From Myxococcota bacterium (GTDB lineage: Bacteria > Myxococcota_C > UBA6777), in the NCBI GenBank assembly GCA_023150835.1, contig JAKLKB010000165.1, positions 1 to 12,464 on the forward strand: a stretch of DNA of 12,464 bases. The letters run 5' to 3'. Positions 6,427 to 12,464 of the stretch are shown in pieces; positions within the stretch are counted from its first letter, which is position 1, and each line of letters begins with the position of its first letter. The position numbers and the translations under genes are program-made. A model generated the notes under the pieces. The model saw only the letters and a program-made list of their open reading frames with translations, ran no database searches and was not told the origin of the DNA.

Positions 6427-7374
6427 TCACTCGTTGGGCTTGCCGATGGACAGTTCCTTGAGCGCAAACCCTCGCTGCATATCTTGGTGATAATCAGGAG
6501 ACTCGATTTGCCACCAATGTTCGCACTGGCTCTTATCTTGAGACCACCGCATATAGGGGTGATCCATCTCAAAGATGATGCCGTGACGAACCCACTCCAC
6601 CCACTTCACGTCCGGCGGGTAGATATTCGCCAGATTCACGTTCGGAGTCAGTTCTTTCACAAGCCAAGAGATAATCGGCAAATTTCCTTGGTTGCGAGCG
6701 TCCCATACTTCAAAAACCATTTTATCCGAATTAACAGCCTTTACGACTTCAAGAAACTGCTTTTGTCCTTCGATATTTTCAAGCTGAGTGCCGATCAAGT
6801 TGCGCACCACCATCCCTTCCCAATAGATGTAATCCGCGCCCGCTTCCAACAACCCAAGGGCCAGTTCGGTGACTTTGTCCACATAGACTTGGTCTCGACC
6901 TTTCCGAGTCGGATCCTTCCATGCCCATTTTTTCCCTAGCTCGCCAACCACCGTAAAGCCCGCATCTTTGGCCATCTTGATCTCATCTTTGAACTCTTCA
7001 AGAGAAGCCCCGCTGGCATGGTTCTCCACTTCGATCTCGTTGATCCCGAGCTGATGAAGAAGATGCAGGTATTCTTTCAGTTTGCCTTGCGCCTTGGCCA
7101 CCTCAAACTGAGTCCCACCCAACGCCACGTCGATGTTCATGTCCCGATATTGAGCCACCGCCTTTTCCACGATACTCAAGTCGTTGTGCCAAAGCGTGTC
7201 CAACATCTTCACCCGATCCACCAACTCACTATAAGAGCGAATAAACTCGGGTCCTTGGTTCACAACGTCCATCACAAGCACCATCGTAATCCCCGTCTTA
7301 CGAGGCTTCCGTGTGCGCAAAGAATCCGCATCCAGTTTGTCTTGAAACAGTTTCAGCATCTCTGTTAAGTTCAT
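6427..7374 (-). CDS. Divergent ComA (phosphosulfolactate synthase) family protein
   Basis: A 315-aa (beta/alpha)8-barrel protein related to ComA, which adds sulfite to phosphoenolpyruvate to give phosphosulfolactate. Start: ATG 7374 overlaps the stop of the PrpF-like gene as ATGA (7371-7374), with AGGAAG nine bases upstream. Family landmarks are KPRKTGIT (24-30), GGTQFEVAKAQGKLKEYL (86-103), EIEVENHASGASLEEFKDEI, VVGELGKK (142-149), LEAGADYIYWEG (176-187) and PNVNLANI (244-251). Three positions usually conserved in canonical ComA differ: the FVKFGWGTS strand is RVKMLDTLW here, the EARESG loop is EGMVVRN, and FEAP..K.QQ is FEVWDARNQ. About 50 C-terminal residues rich in Trp, His and Asp extend past the normal end. 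I infer the barrel and perhaps the addition chemistry are kept but the acceptor is not phosphoenolpyruvate. Plant HSA32-like proteins show the family can also have non-sulfonate roles. Last gene of the four-gene operon. Confidence 0.88.
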   Translation of the reverse strand: MNLTEMLKLFQDKLDADSLRTRKPRKTGITMVLVMDVVNQGPEFIRSYSELVDRVKMLDTLWHNDLSIVEKAVAQYRDMNIDVALGGTQFEVAKAQGKLKEYLHLLHQLGINEIEVENHASGASLEEFKDEIKMAKDAGFTVVGELGKKWAWKDPTRKGRDQVYVDKVTELALGLLEAGADYIYWEGMVVRNLIGTQLENIEGQKQFLEVVKAVNSDKMVFEVWDARNQGNLPIISWLVKELTPNVNLANIYPPDVKWVEWVRHGIIFEMDHPYMRWSQDKSQCEHWWQIESPDYHQDMQRGFALKELSIGKPNE

Positions 7375-8492
7375 ACAAACACTCTTCCTTCCATGATCTT
7401 CCTCCAAGTCCGACCAAATGCCAGCCTCTGAAAACCGCCTTGGCCATCCGTTTGTACTTCGACTTCCATCACGCCAGAAGGGTGTCCGATCCTCCATCTC
7501 CCACCCTGTTGCTGTTGCGATGCTTGGTGAACAAGGGTGCCTTCAAGGCTTGCAGCCGCTGCAAGGCAAACAGCACCTGTTCCCGGAAATGTTTTGTGCG
7601 TACGCTTGAAGCCCACAAGCCTCGCCTGCATGTCGATATCGCCTGCGCTGAGCGAACGGTTTTCACCATACACCGAGCTTTCTTTCGGCCCAGAAACATA
7701 GCAAAGAAACGGAATGTACGGCGTCTTCGAAAATGCGTCCTCCGCTCGATCAACAAACCCCAGACGCACCGCCGCTGCGCCGCGAATCATCTCAAGCTTT
7801 TCGATCAGTCCCCGATCCCCGTCAACCGCAGACGGCGACTCAACGCCCGTAAGCCCCAGAGATTCGGCCCTGATAAACGCTACAGGGTTCGCCAGATCCA
7901 CGATGCTCATCTCGATCTCCCCGAGGCCGGGGACATCGACCGAATCGACTACGCGGCCTGTAGGTAAAAGTTTACCTGTCACGGAGCCCGCAGTTTCCGA
8001 GAAATCCAACATAATCTTCGCGCCAAAGCCGGGAACACCATCGATCGCGTAATCACCCACTGATTGCGGAATCCCCTCTTTGATAGGAACTTCTGCTGTG
8101 ATGATCTTACCGACGTTCGTATTGTGGATCCGAATCTTTAAGAGGCCCTCATCCTTTGCACGAACAAAACCTTCTTCGATCGCGATCGGTCCGACAGCAG
8201 CGGAGATATTGCCACAATTGCCTTCATAACTGACGGTATCTTTTTCTATGCCGACTTGCGCAAAAGTATAGTCGACATCTGCCCCCGGCACGCTCGGAGG
8301 GCCAAGGATCGCCACTTTGCTGGTGAGTATATCTGCCCCACCCAATCCATCGATCTGACGGGCATCCGGCGTACCCATGATCCGCTTGATCACCCGATCT
8401 CGCTCTGGCCCTTGCGGCGGCAAGTCTTGCGAAAAAACAAACACTCCTTTGCTCGTTCCCCCTCGAACGATCGCACAGCGAAAACTTTTCAC
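7371..8492 (-). CDS. PrpF-family isomerase of unsaturated carboxylates
   Basis: A 373-aa protein of the PrpF/DUF453 family (diaminopimelate-epimerase fold). Characterised members move or flip double bonds in aconitate-like acids: 2-methylaconitate cis-trans isomerase PrpF, oxalomesaconate tautomerase, methylitaconate isomerase. The start is GTG 8492, with AGGAG six bases upstream; an adjacent TTG at 8495 is too close to that site. Motifs: RGGTSKGVF (10-18), RQIDGLGGADILTSKVAI (45-62) and YEGNCGNISAAVGP (89-102). Lys59 and Cys93 are 34 residues apart, the spacing of the catalytic Lys73/Cys107 pair in Shewanella PrpF. The second lobe has THKTFPGTGAVC. Length is normal for the family. The gene follows the hydro-lyase through a 26-bp tandem repeat array and overlaps the ComA-like gene by 4 bp, so it probably acts on the hydro-lyase product before the ComA-like step. 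Confidence 0.93.
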   Translation of the reverse strand: MKSFRCAIVRGGTSKGVFVFSQDLPPQGPERDRVIKRIMGTPDARQIDGLGGADILTSKVAILGPPSVPGADVDYTFAQVGIEKDTVSYEGNCGNISAAVGPIAIEEGFVRAKDEGLLKIRIHNTNVGKIITAEVPIKEGIPQSVGDYAIDGVPGFGAKIMLDFSETAGSVTGKLLPTGRVVDSVDVPGLGEIEMSIVDLANPVAFIRAESLGLTGVESPSAVDGDRGLIEKLEMIRGAAAVRLGFVDRAEDAFSKTPYIPFLCYVSGPKESSVYGENRSLSAGDIDMQARLVGFKRTHKTFPGTGAVCLAAAASLEGTLVHQASQQQQGGRWRIGHPSGVMEVEVQTDGQGGFQRLAFGRTWRKIMEGRVFV

Positions 8493-8598
8493 CAAACTCT
8501 CCTTTCCAAAGACGCCATCAGTCCATCGCTTTCAAAGACGCCATCAGTCCACCGCTTTCAAAGACGCCATCAGTCCATCGCTTTCAAAGACGCCATCA
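8489..8598 (-). promoter_or_regulatory. Chain of overlapping mini-ORFs coupling hydro-lyase to isomerase
   Basis: On the minus strand the hydro-lyase stop (TGA 8598-8596) shares its A with an ATG at 8596, which opens an 8-codon ORF (MASLKAMD) ending at 8570. That stop again overlaps an ATG (TGATG), as does the next at 8544 and the next at 8518. The fourth ORF (MASLERRVW) ends at TGA 8491-8489, which overlaps the PrpF GTG start (8492-8490) as GTGA. Four mini-ORFs thus tile the gap without a free base, because the 26-bp repeat equals 27 nt of ORF minus one shared base. Termination-reinitiation is an inference; the tiling itself is seen. Confidence 0.75.
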
Positions 8599-8637
8599 GT
8601 CCACCGCTTTCAAAGACGCCATCAGTCCACCGCTTTC
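8508..8637. repeat. 26-bp tandem repeat, five units
   Basis: Five contiguous 26-bp units lie at 8508-8533, 8534-8559, 8560-8585, 8586-8611 and 8612-8637. On the + strand each contains AAAGACGCCATCAGTCCA and GCTTTC; the only variation is a T/C alternation after TCCA (units 1 and 3 have T, units 2, 4 and 5 have C). The array covers the last 14 codons and the stop of the hydro-lyase gene and ends 15 bases before the PrpF start. Near-identity of the units points to recent slippage or duplication. Confidence 0.97.
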
Positions 8638-10644
8638 AAATAGGCTTTTTTGAAAGGCATTGGAAGGCCGCGCCGCATACTCCTCACGGCGAGTATGGTT
8701 CACGATCCGCCCCAAAGAAACCTCGACAGAGATCTCATCGCCTTGCCGAATTTGGTAGGCGGCGTTGCCGATCTCAAAAACGGGCAAACCAATATTCAGA
8801 GCATTTCTAAAAAAGATTCGTGCAAAGCTGTGAGCGATCACCACCGAAAAACCCGCTTCTTTGATGCCCATTGGGGCGCTTTCTCGCGAAGAGCCACAAC
8901 CAAAGTTTTTACCCGCTACGCAGATATCCCCACTCAAACGGTATCGAGATTGTTTGAAATGACTGAGAAATTCTGCATTCTCAGTATCCAACAACGTATA
9001 CACTTTGTAGTCCTGTGGTGAAGTGATATTACAGAACCGAGCGGGCATGATCAGATCTGTATTGACATCATCTCCAAAGCACCAAGCCTTTTGAGCGGGT
9101 GTATCGGACACATCGGCGTCCATCTCACGGATCGCAGCCTGATAAAAGGCGCTCCCCAAGGCTTCCATCACACGTTTCGACTTTTGAAGAGAGGCGTCGA
9201 GCGACGCCCCTACGGCCTGCTCCGTCGCATAATAACACTCTTGGCCATAGCCCGAAGTCAAACGACCCGCCAGAGCCGAATACGCAGCCACCGACGGACT
9301 CGCAAGGATCACAGCCGAAAGCTTGTCTCCCGTACGACCATAGAAATTTCGATTGGAAGTAAAAATCGCCGTCTCTTTGGGTCCAACGACGCCCGATTTG
9401 ATCCCGATACAAGGGCCGCAACTGGAGGACTCGATATAACAACCCGCCTCCAGAAACGTCCCCACAAGCCCTTCTTTGATCGCCTGCCGAAAGACCTGTT
9501 GTGAGGCGGGGATGATGATCGCCCGCACCCCGGGAGCCACGCGATGGCCTTTGAAGATATCCGCCACCACGCGCAGATCTTCGATCCGACCGTTGGTACA
9601 GGACCCAATGAAGGCTTGGTGGATCGGGATATCGCCTTCCGCAGTCACACGATCCACGATGCCTTTGATGCGGTTCAAGCCCAGCGGATCAGAGGTCGAC
9701 TTGCGTTCTGGACGTAGCGCCTCTCTTAGCTGGTACACACCAAGCGCATTCTCTGGAAGATACGGTAGCGCGACCGTAGGCTCCATTTCTGATAAATCGA
9801 TATCGATTTGTGCAGAATAAACGCCCTCAGGATCTCCGTCCATGCCCTTCAATCCGCTTACAGTATCCAAATCAAACCGCACTTCGTCGGGGAAATTCGC
9901 TTTGACTTCTTTTAGATAATCCAACGTCACATCGTCGACAGGAAACAGTCCGAATTTCGCCCCTGCTTCGATCGCCATATTGCTTATCGAAAATCGCGCC
10001 GCCATATCCAGACCGAACACTCCCGAGCCTGTGAATTCGATCGACTGGTACGTCGCCCCATCCACACCTGTCAGGCCAATTAAATGTAAGACGACATCTT
10101 TTCCATAAACGCCTTTTCTTAGCGTCCCCGTCAGATTTACTCGAATCGATCGAGGAACCTGTAGCCAAACCTTGCCCGATATCATCGCCGAAGCTAAGTC
10201 CGTAGAACCAATCCCAGTACCCAAACAACCCAACGCACCGTAGGTACAAGAATGAGAGTCCGCCCCCACGCCGACCGTTCCCGGGTACAAAAATCCACGC
10301 TCTTCAAAGAGACGATGTTGGATGCCCCCGTCATAACCGACCTCAAAAACCCGAATGCCGTATTTTTTTGCAAACTCACGCAGTCCCACCATCAACGCGG
10401 CCGACTTTGCATCCGTCGCAGGGACAAGGTGATCGAACGGGAACATGATCTTCGAAGAATTGGCTTTTAAAACAGCGTCATAGGTTCCATCAAGAAACCC
10501 CTTTTCGCGCAAAACATCCACCGCAAACTGAAGGGTCATCTCGCTCCCCCACGCAAGATCCACAGGGAGCTCTACAATTTCACCGATCTCCACCGACCGA
10601 GCGAGCCGGTGTGAAAAAAGTTTCTGTGTCAGTGTTTCAGCCAT
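8596..10644 (-). CDS. Single-chain aconitase-family hydro-lyase (LeuC+LeuD type)
   Basis: A 682-aa [4Fe-4S] hydro-lyase that would dehydrate and rehydrate a 2-alkylmalate-like acid. Start ATG 10644 gives MAETLTQKLFSHRLARSVEI, matching the LeuC/homoaconitase N-terminus, 7 bp after the preceding stop. Large-subunit part: FDHLVP (70-75), GGIQHRLFEERG (106-117), GADSHSCTYGALG (127-139), cluster ligands Cys349 (GSCTNG) and Cys409/Cys412 (SSCGPCIG). Swivel, LeuD-like part from ~520: FGDDVNTDLIMPARF (523-537), GKNFGCGSSRESAP (578-591), ARIFFRNALNIGLPV. LeuC and LeuD are separate in E. coli; here they are fused in natural order, as in single-chain aconitases. After IMPAR the specificity loop reads FCNITSP, unlike the YLRT-type loops of homoaconitase small subunits that I recall. 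The last residues (MASLKAVD) are encoded by the tandem repeat. Aconitase, isopropylmalate dehydratase and homoaconitase are all open as labels. Confidence 0.93.
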   Translation of the reverse strand: MAETLTQKLFSHRLARSVEIGEIVELPVDLAWGSEMTLQFAVDVLREKGFLDGTYDAVLKANSSKIMFPFDHLVPATDAKSAALMVGLREFAKKYGIRVFEVGYDGGIQHRLFEERGFLYPGTVGVGADSHSCTYGALGCLGTGIGSTDLASAMISGKVWLQVPRSIRVNLTGTLRKGVYGKDVVLHLIGLTGVDGATYQSIEFTGSGVFGLDMAARFSISNMAIEAGAKFGLFPVDDVTLDYLKEVKANFPDEVRFDLDTVSGLKGMDGDPEGVYSAQIDIDLSEMEPTVALPYLPENALGVYQLREALRPERKSTSDPLGLNRIKGIVDRVTAEGDIPIHQAFIGSCTNGRIEDLRVVADIFKGHRVAPGVRAIIIPASQQVFRQAIKEGLVGTFLEAGCYIESSSCGPCIGIKSGVVGPKETAIFTSNRNFYGRTGDKLSAVILASPSVAAYSALAGRLTSGYGQECYYATEQAVGASLDASLQKSKRVMEALGSAFYQAAIREMDADVSDTPAQKAWCFGDDVNTDLIMPARFCNITSPQDYKVYTLLDTENAEFLSHFKQSRYRLSGDICVAGKNFGCGSSRESAPMGIKEAGFSVVIAHSFARIFFRNALNIGLPVFEIGNAAYQIRQGDEISVEVSLGRIVNHTRREEYAARPSNAFQKSLFESGGLMASLKAVD

Positions 10645-10651
10645 CGAATTC

Positions 10652-11902
10652 TCACAAAAGCTTTCTGATCTCTTCATCCGTTAGGACACGGTTAGAGGAC
10701 TTCGCGAACTGAAGGATGCGTTCCACGACTTCGTCCGCCGCACTCAATCCGCGCTTCTTGAACCAATACAAGACATTTGATTTTCCACTCACAGGGCCGA
10801 TCTCGATCACTTGTTCGAGTCCCAAAGCGTGGGCAGGCACAGCTGAGTACACATAATCGGCCAGCCACCGGTCTTCCACACAATCAAAAGACTTGATCAC
10901 CGCCGCAGCGTGTACGCCTGTGGACGTTCGAAACGCATCCTTCCCAACTGCCGGATAATGGGGCGGGATGTCGACACCACACACTTTCGAGACGAATTGG
11001 CAATACTCGCCTAACACACCCAAGTCCTTTTTGTACAGCCCCATCAAAAACAGATTCACGATGATCTGATCGATGGCTGCGTTTCCTGTGCGTTCGCCGA
11101 TCCCCAAACAGGTGCCGTGTATGCGATCAACGCCCGCATCGATCGCTGCAACCAGCGCATTGCAAAGCCCCAAGCCCCTGTCGTTGTGCCCGTGCCAATC
11201 GATCTTGATATCTTCTCCCGTCGCCGCAACCACCGCTTTGACGTAACTGACAAGGTTTATCACCCCGTCAGGCGTCGAATAGCCCACCGTGTCCGAGATA
11301 CAGATGCGGCGAGCCCCGCCTTCGATGGCTGTTGTGTACAACTTTTTGATCACTTCGGGTTCGGCTCGCGTGGTATCTTCGGTCACATACATCACTGGGA
11401 CATTGTTTTTCTGACAAAAATCCATGACTGTTTCGGTGGCTTTCAACAACTTTTCAAGATCCCATCCTTCTGCAAAACGGCGGATAGAACTCGACCCAAT
11501 AAACAGATGAGCCTCCACTTCTACACCTGTTTTTTGCATGATCTCGATGATCGGAACAACGTCGTTTGGTAGAGTACGCCCCGCACAAGCCAGATGGATA
11601 TGGAGCTTTTGACTGGCAACTTCTTGCGCAATTCTCGTACAGTCAGCCTGAACAGAAGCACCCGCCGCAGGCAACCCGATATCAGCGATGTGAACGCCCA
11701 GATCGTTCATGTAGTGCAAGATGCGCAACTTGTCTTCGATCGCGGGGTGTGTCACCGAAGTCGACTGCAACCCGTCCCGCAGCGTCTCATCATCCAACTC
11801 AATCCCGGGTGGGTGATGCAAGAAAAACCGTTGGGTCTTTGCCCCCTCGGCGTTCACTTCATTCCACGGATAAACAAGATCCTTCATCGACGGAGAGTTC
11901 AT
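10652..11902 (-). CDS. DRE-TIM acyl-CoA/2-oxoacid condensing enzyme (IPMS/homocitrate synthase type)
   Basis: A 416-aa metal-dependent aldolase-type synthase that would join an acyl-CoA (often acetyl-CoA) to a 2-oxoacid, giving a 2-hydroxy-2-alkyl dicarboxylate. Start: ATG 11902 with GGAAGG nine bases upstream. The longer open frame starts in non-conserved sequence, and ATG 11887 lacks a ribosome site. Catalytic and metal-site motifs: DETLRDGLQ (38-46, Asp38, Arg42, Asp43), IADIGLPAAG (72-81), EDTTRAEPE (175-183), SDTVGYSTPDG (203-213), WHGHND (236-241, His237/His239 as ligands) and GIGERTGN (267-274, Asn274). VGKDAFRTSTGVHAAAVIK resembles the post-barrel subdomain. The protein ends without the LeuA dimer domain that binds leucine, so leucine feedback is not expected. 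The particular 2-oxoacid cannot be read from motifs. First gene of the operon; stop is 7 bp before the hydro-lyase. Confidence 0.93.
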   Translation of the reverse strand: MNSPSMKDLVYPWNEVNAEGAKTQRFFLHHPPGIELDDETLRDGLQSTSVTHPAIEDKLRILHYMNDLGVHIADIGLPAAGASVQADCTRIAQEVASQKLHIHLACAGRTLPNDVVPIIEIMQKTGVEVEAHLFIGSSSIRRFAEGWDLEKLLKATETVMDFCQKNNVPVMYVTEDTTRAEPEVIKKLYTTAIEGGARRICISDTVGYSTPDGVINLVSYVKAVVAATGEDIKIDWHGHNDRGLGLCNALVAAIDAGVDRIHGTCLGIGERTGNAAIDQIIVNLFLMGLYKKDLGVLGEYCQFVSKVCGVDIPPHYPAVGKDAFRTSTGVHAAAVIKSFDCVEDRWLADYVYSAVPAHALGLEQVIEIGPVSGKSNVLYWFKKRGLSAADEVVERILQFAKSSNRVLTDEEIRKLL

Positions 11903-11970
11903 CCACACCAGCCTTCCGAGTCGTAGTGATGCAAGGACGGAACATTTCAATCCATTTCTAACGTGGGGGG

Positions 11971-12000
11971 TTTGTAGCATTGGGGGAAGACAGGTGTCAA
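11971..12000 (-). promoter_or_regulatory. Sigma-70-like promoter of the four-gene operon
   Basis: On the minus strand a perfect -35 TTGACA (12000-11995) is followed after 18 bases by TACAAA (11976-11971), which is preceded by TGC, an extended -10 signature. Transcription would start near 11964, leaving about 60 nt of leader before ATG 11902. The leader contains no long hairpin I can see. The -35 box lies just outside the R2 repeats, so the promoter is not itself a repeat part. Confidence 0.6.
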
Positions 12001-12034
12001 CAAAATTATGGTGAAGACGAGAAGTGATGCGGTG

Positions 12035-12160
12035 GACAAAAAACCCCGTGTTCGCAGCACTTCAAGCGACAGAGCCGTCTGTATGAAACGCCTGTGCTCT
12101 CTTCGCCGGTACAGGGTCAAGGGAGCCGCGCCCTTAGCAGTGGGGTGTGGGATGACCCTC
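12035..12160 (-). repeat. R2 dispersed repeat, copy B
   Basis: Reverse-complement relative of 1416-1541. Read on + it runs ACAAAAAACCCCGTGTTCGC, TTCAAGCGA, TATGAAAC, GGGTCAAGGGAGC and TGGGGTGTGGGATGACC. It diverges from copies A and C at many positions but keeps the block order. It lies upstream of the operon promoter and carries short open frames in several phases that are only the repeat being read through. Confidence 0.75.
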
Positions 12161-12203
12161 CCGCACCAAACGAACAAGTCGCTTCTATAGGGCTTACGCA
12201 GTC

Positions 12204-12329
12204 GCCAAAAAAAGCCGTGTTCGCGGAATTTGCAAGCGGCTGTGCTGTTTGTTTGAAACACCCTCGATCACTCCGCCAGCACGGGGTCAAGAGGGCTTTA
12301 CCCGCTCGCGGGGCGTGGGGCCGCGCCCC
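12204..12329 (-). repeat. R2 dispersed repeat, copy C, next to the right inverted repeat
   Basis: Same orientation as copy B and separated from it by 43 bp. On + it begins CGCCAAAAAAAGCCGTGTTC, close to the reverse complement of the copy A end, and continues with TGTTTGAAAC, ACGGGGTCAAGAGGG and GGGGCGTGGGG. The motif TAGGGCTTACGCAGTCG (12188-12204) touches its outer end. Its other end runs directly into the 124-bp inverted repeat. Together with copy B it fills the region upstream of the operon; I see no gene in 11903-12464. Confidence 0.8.
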
Positions 12330-12449
12330 ATAGGCGTTAGGTTAAGCGCTTGTTGGCCCCCCCACCCCAGCCCTCCCCCGTGAACAGGGGAGGGAGCGAA
12401 AGTCGGAAGCAGCGGGGATTTTGTTTTTTCATGACGCACGCTGTTTGCA
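12326..12449. repeat. Right copy of 124-bp terminal inverted repeat
   Basis: Reverse complement of 1-124, ungapped, two mismatches. On the outward (+) strand the GC-rich hairpin (GGGGGAGGG class arms) is followed about 30 bases later by ATTTTGTTTTTTC (12417-12430), a T-rich tract. The 15 bases after 12449 have no counterpart within the window at the left, which begins at the repeat. Confidence 0.93.
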
Positions 12450-12464
12450 CGAGACGCAGACGCT

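Noticed and set aside
6427-7374. Coenzyme M or spore sulfolactate pathway
   Set aside because: No ComB phosphatase, ComC dehydrogenase, ComDE or Xcb-type partners are nearby, and three conserved ComA segments are changed.
6427-11902. Ordinary leucine biosynthesis operon (leuA-leuCD)
   Set aside because: There is no leuB-type dehydrogenase, LeuC and LeuD parts are fused, the synthase lacks the leucine-binding domain, and prpF- and comA-like genes are not part of that pathway.
11947-12261. 104-codon minus-strand frame with a hydrophobic C-terminal part
   Set aside because: It consists mainly of R2 repeat sequence read through, spans the operon promoter, and has no convincing ribosome site or family.
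1-12449. Complete transposon bounded by the inverted repeats
   Set aside because: No transposase, integrase or target-site duplication is visible, so only the repeats themselves are annotated.

Overview
The window holds nine protein-coding genes in two convergent blocks, set among many non-coding repeats. I see no tRNA, rRNA, transposase, integrase or CRISPR array. The organism is a bacterium of moderately high GC. The best lineage clue is the C-terminus of the SGNH-hydrolase-like protein: a Ser/Glu/Pro/Thr-rich linker, then Gly-Cys-Cys, one hydrophobic helix and a terminal Arg pair. This resembles the MYXO-CTERM surface-sorting tail of Myxococcota and related (formerly deltaproteobacterial) lineages. 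That assignment is inference, not proof.

Left block, + strand (270-6228): a lipoprotein of the Ca2+-dependent PI-PLC-like family, a secreted SGNH/GDSL-type hydrolase with the MYXO-CTERM-like tail, the methionine sulfoxide reductase MsrA, an unrecognised membrane-anchored protein, a small TPR-like protein, and a DUF1295 (steroid 5-alpha-reductase-like) integral membrane protein. Except for the last two, which are 9 bp apart, these genes are loosely spaced and do not form an obvious pathway.

Right block, - strand (11902 down to 6427): a compact four-gene operon. In transcription order it encodes a DRE-TIM acyl-CoA/2-oxoacid condensing enzyme (2-isopropylmalate/homocitrate/citramalate synthase type), a single-chain LeuC+LeuD-type aconitase-family hydro-lyase, a PrpF-type isomerase of unsaturated carboxylates, and a divergent ComA (phosphosulfolactate synthase) homologue. 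Junctions are tight: a 7-bp gap, a tandem-repeat array that reads as a chain of stop/start-overlapping 8-9-codon mini-ORFs, and a 4-bp ATGA overlap. A strong-looking sigma-70 promoter precedes the first gene. No isopropylmalate/isocitrate-type dehydrogenase is present, so this is not ordinary leucine or homocitrate chemistry. The set suggests a route that condenses, dehydrates and isomerises a branched carboxylic acid, then uses a ComA-like barrel for a final step such as addition of sulfite or another nucleophile to the activated double bond. I know of no described pathway with this gene set; it is the best candidate for an undescribed system here.

Repeats: the window is bounded by near-identical 124-bp inverted repeats (1-124 and 12326-12449, two mismatches). 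Inside lie three copies of a roughly 125-bp family (one at left, two in opposite orientation at right), two 123-bp copies plus a shorter relative of a hairpin-bearing family (119-196, 3010-3132, 6304-6426), a 37-bp tandem array (2843-3042), and a 26-bp x 5 tandem array (8508-8637) at the junction of the hydro-lyase and isomerase genes.
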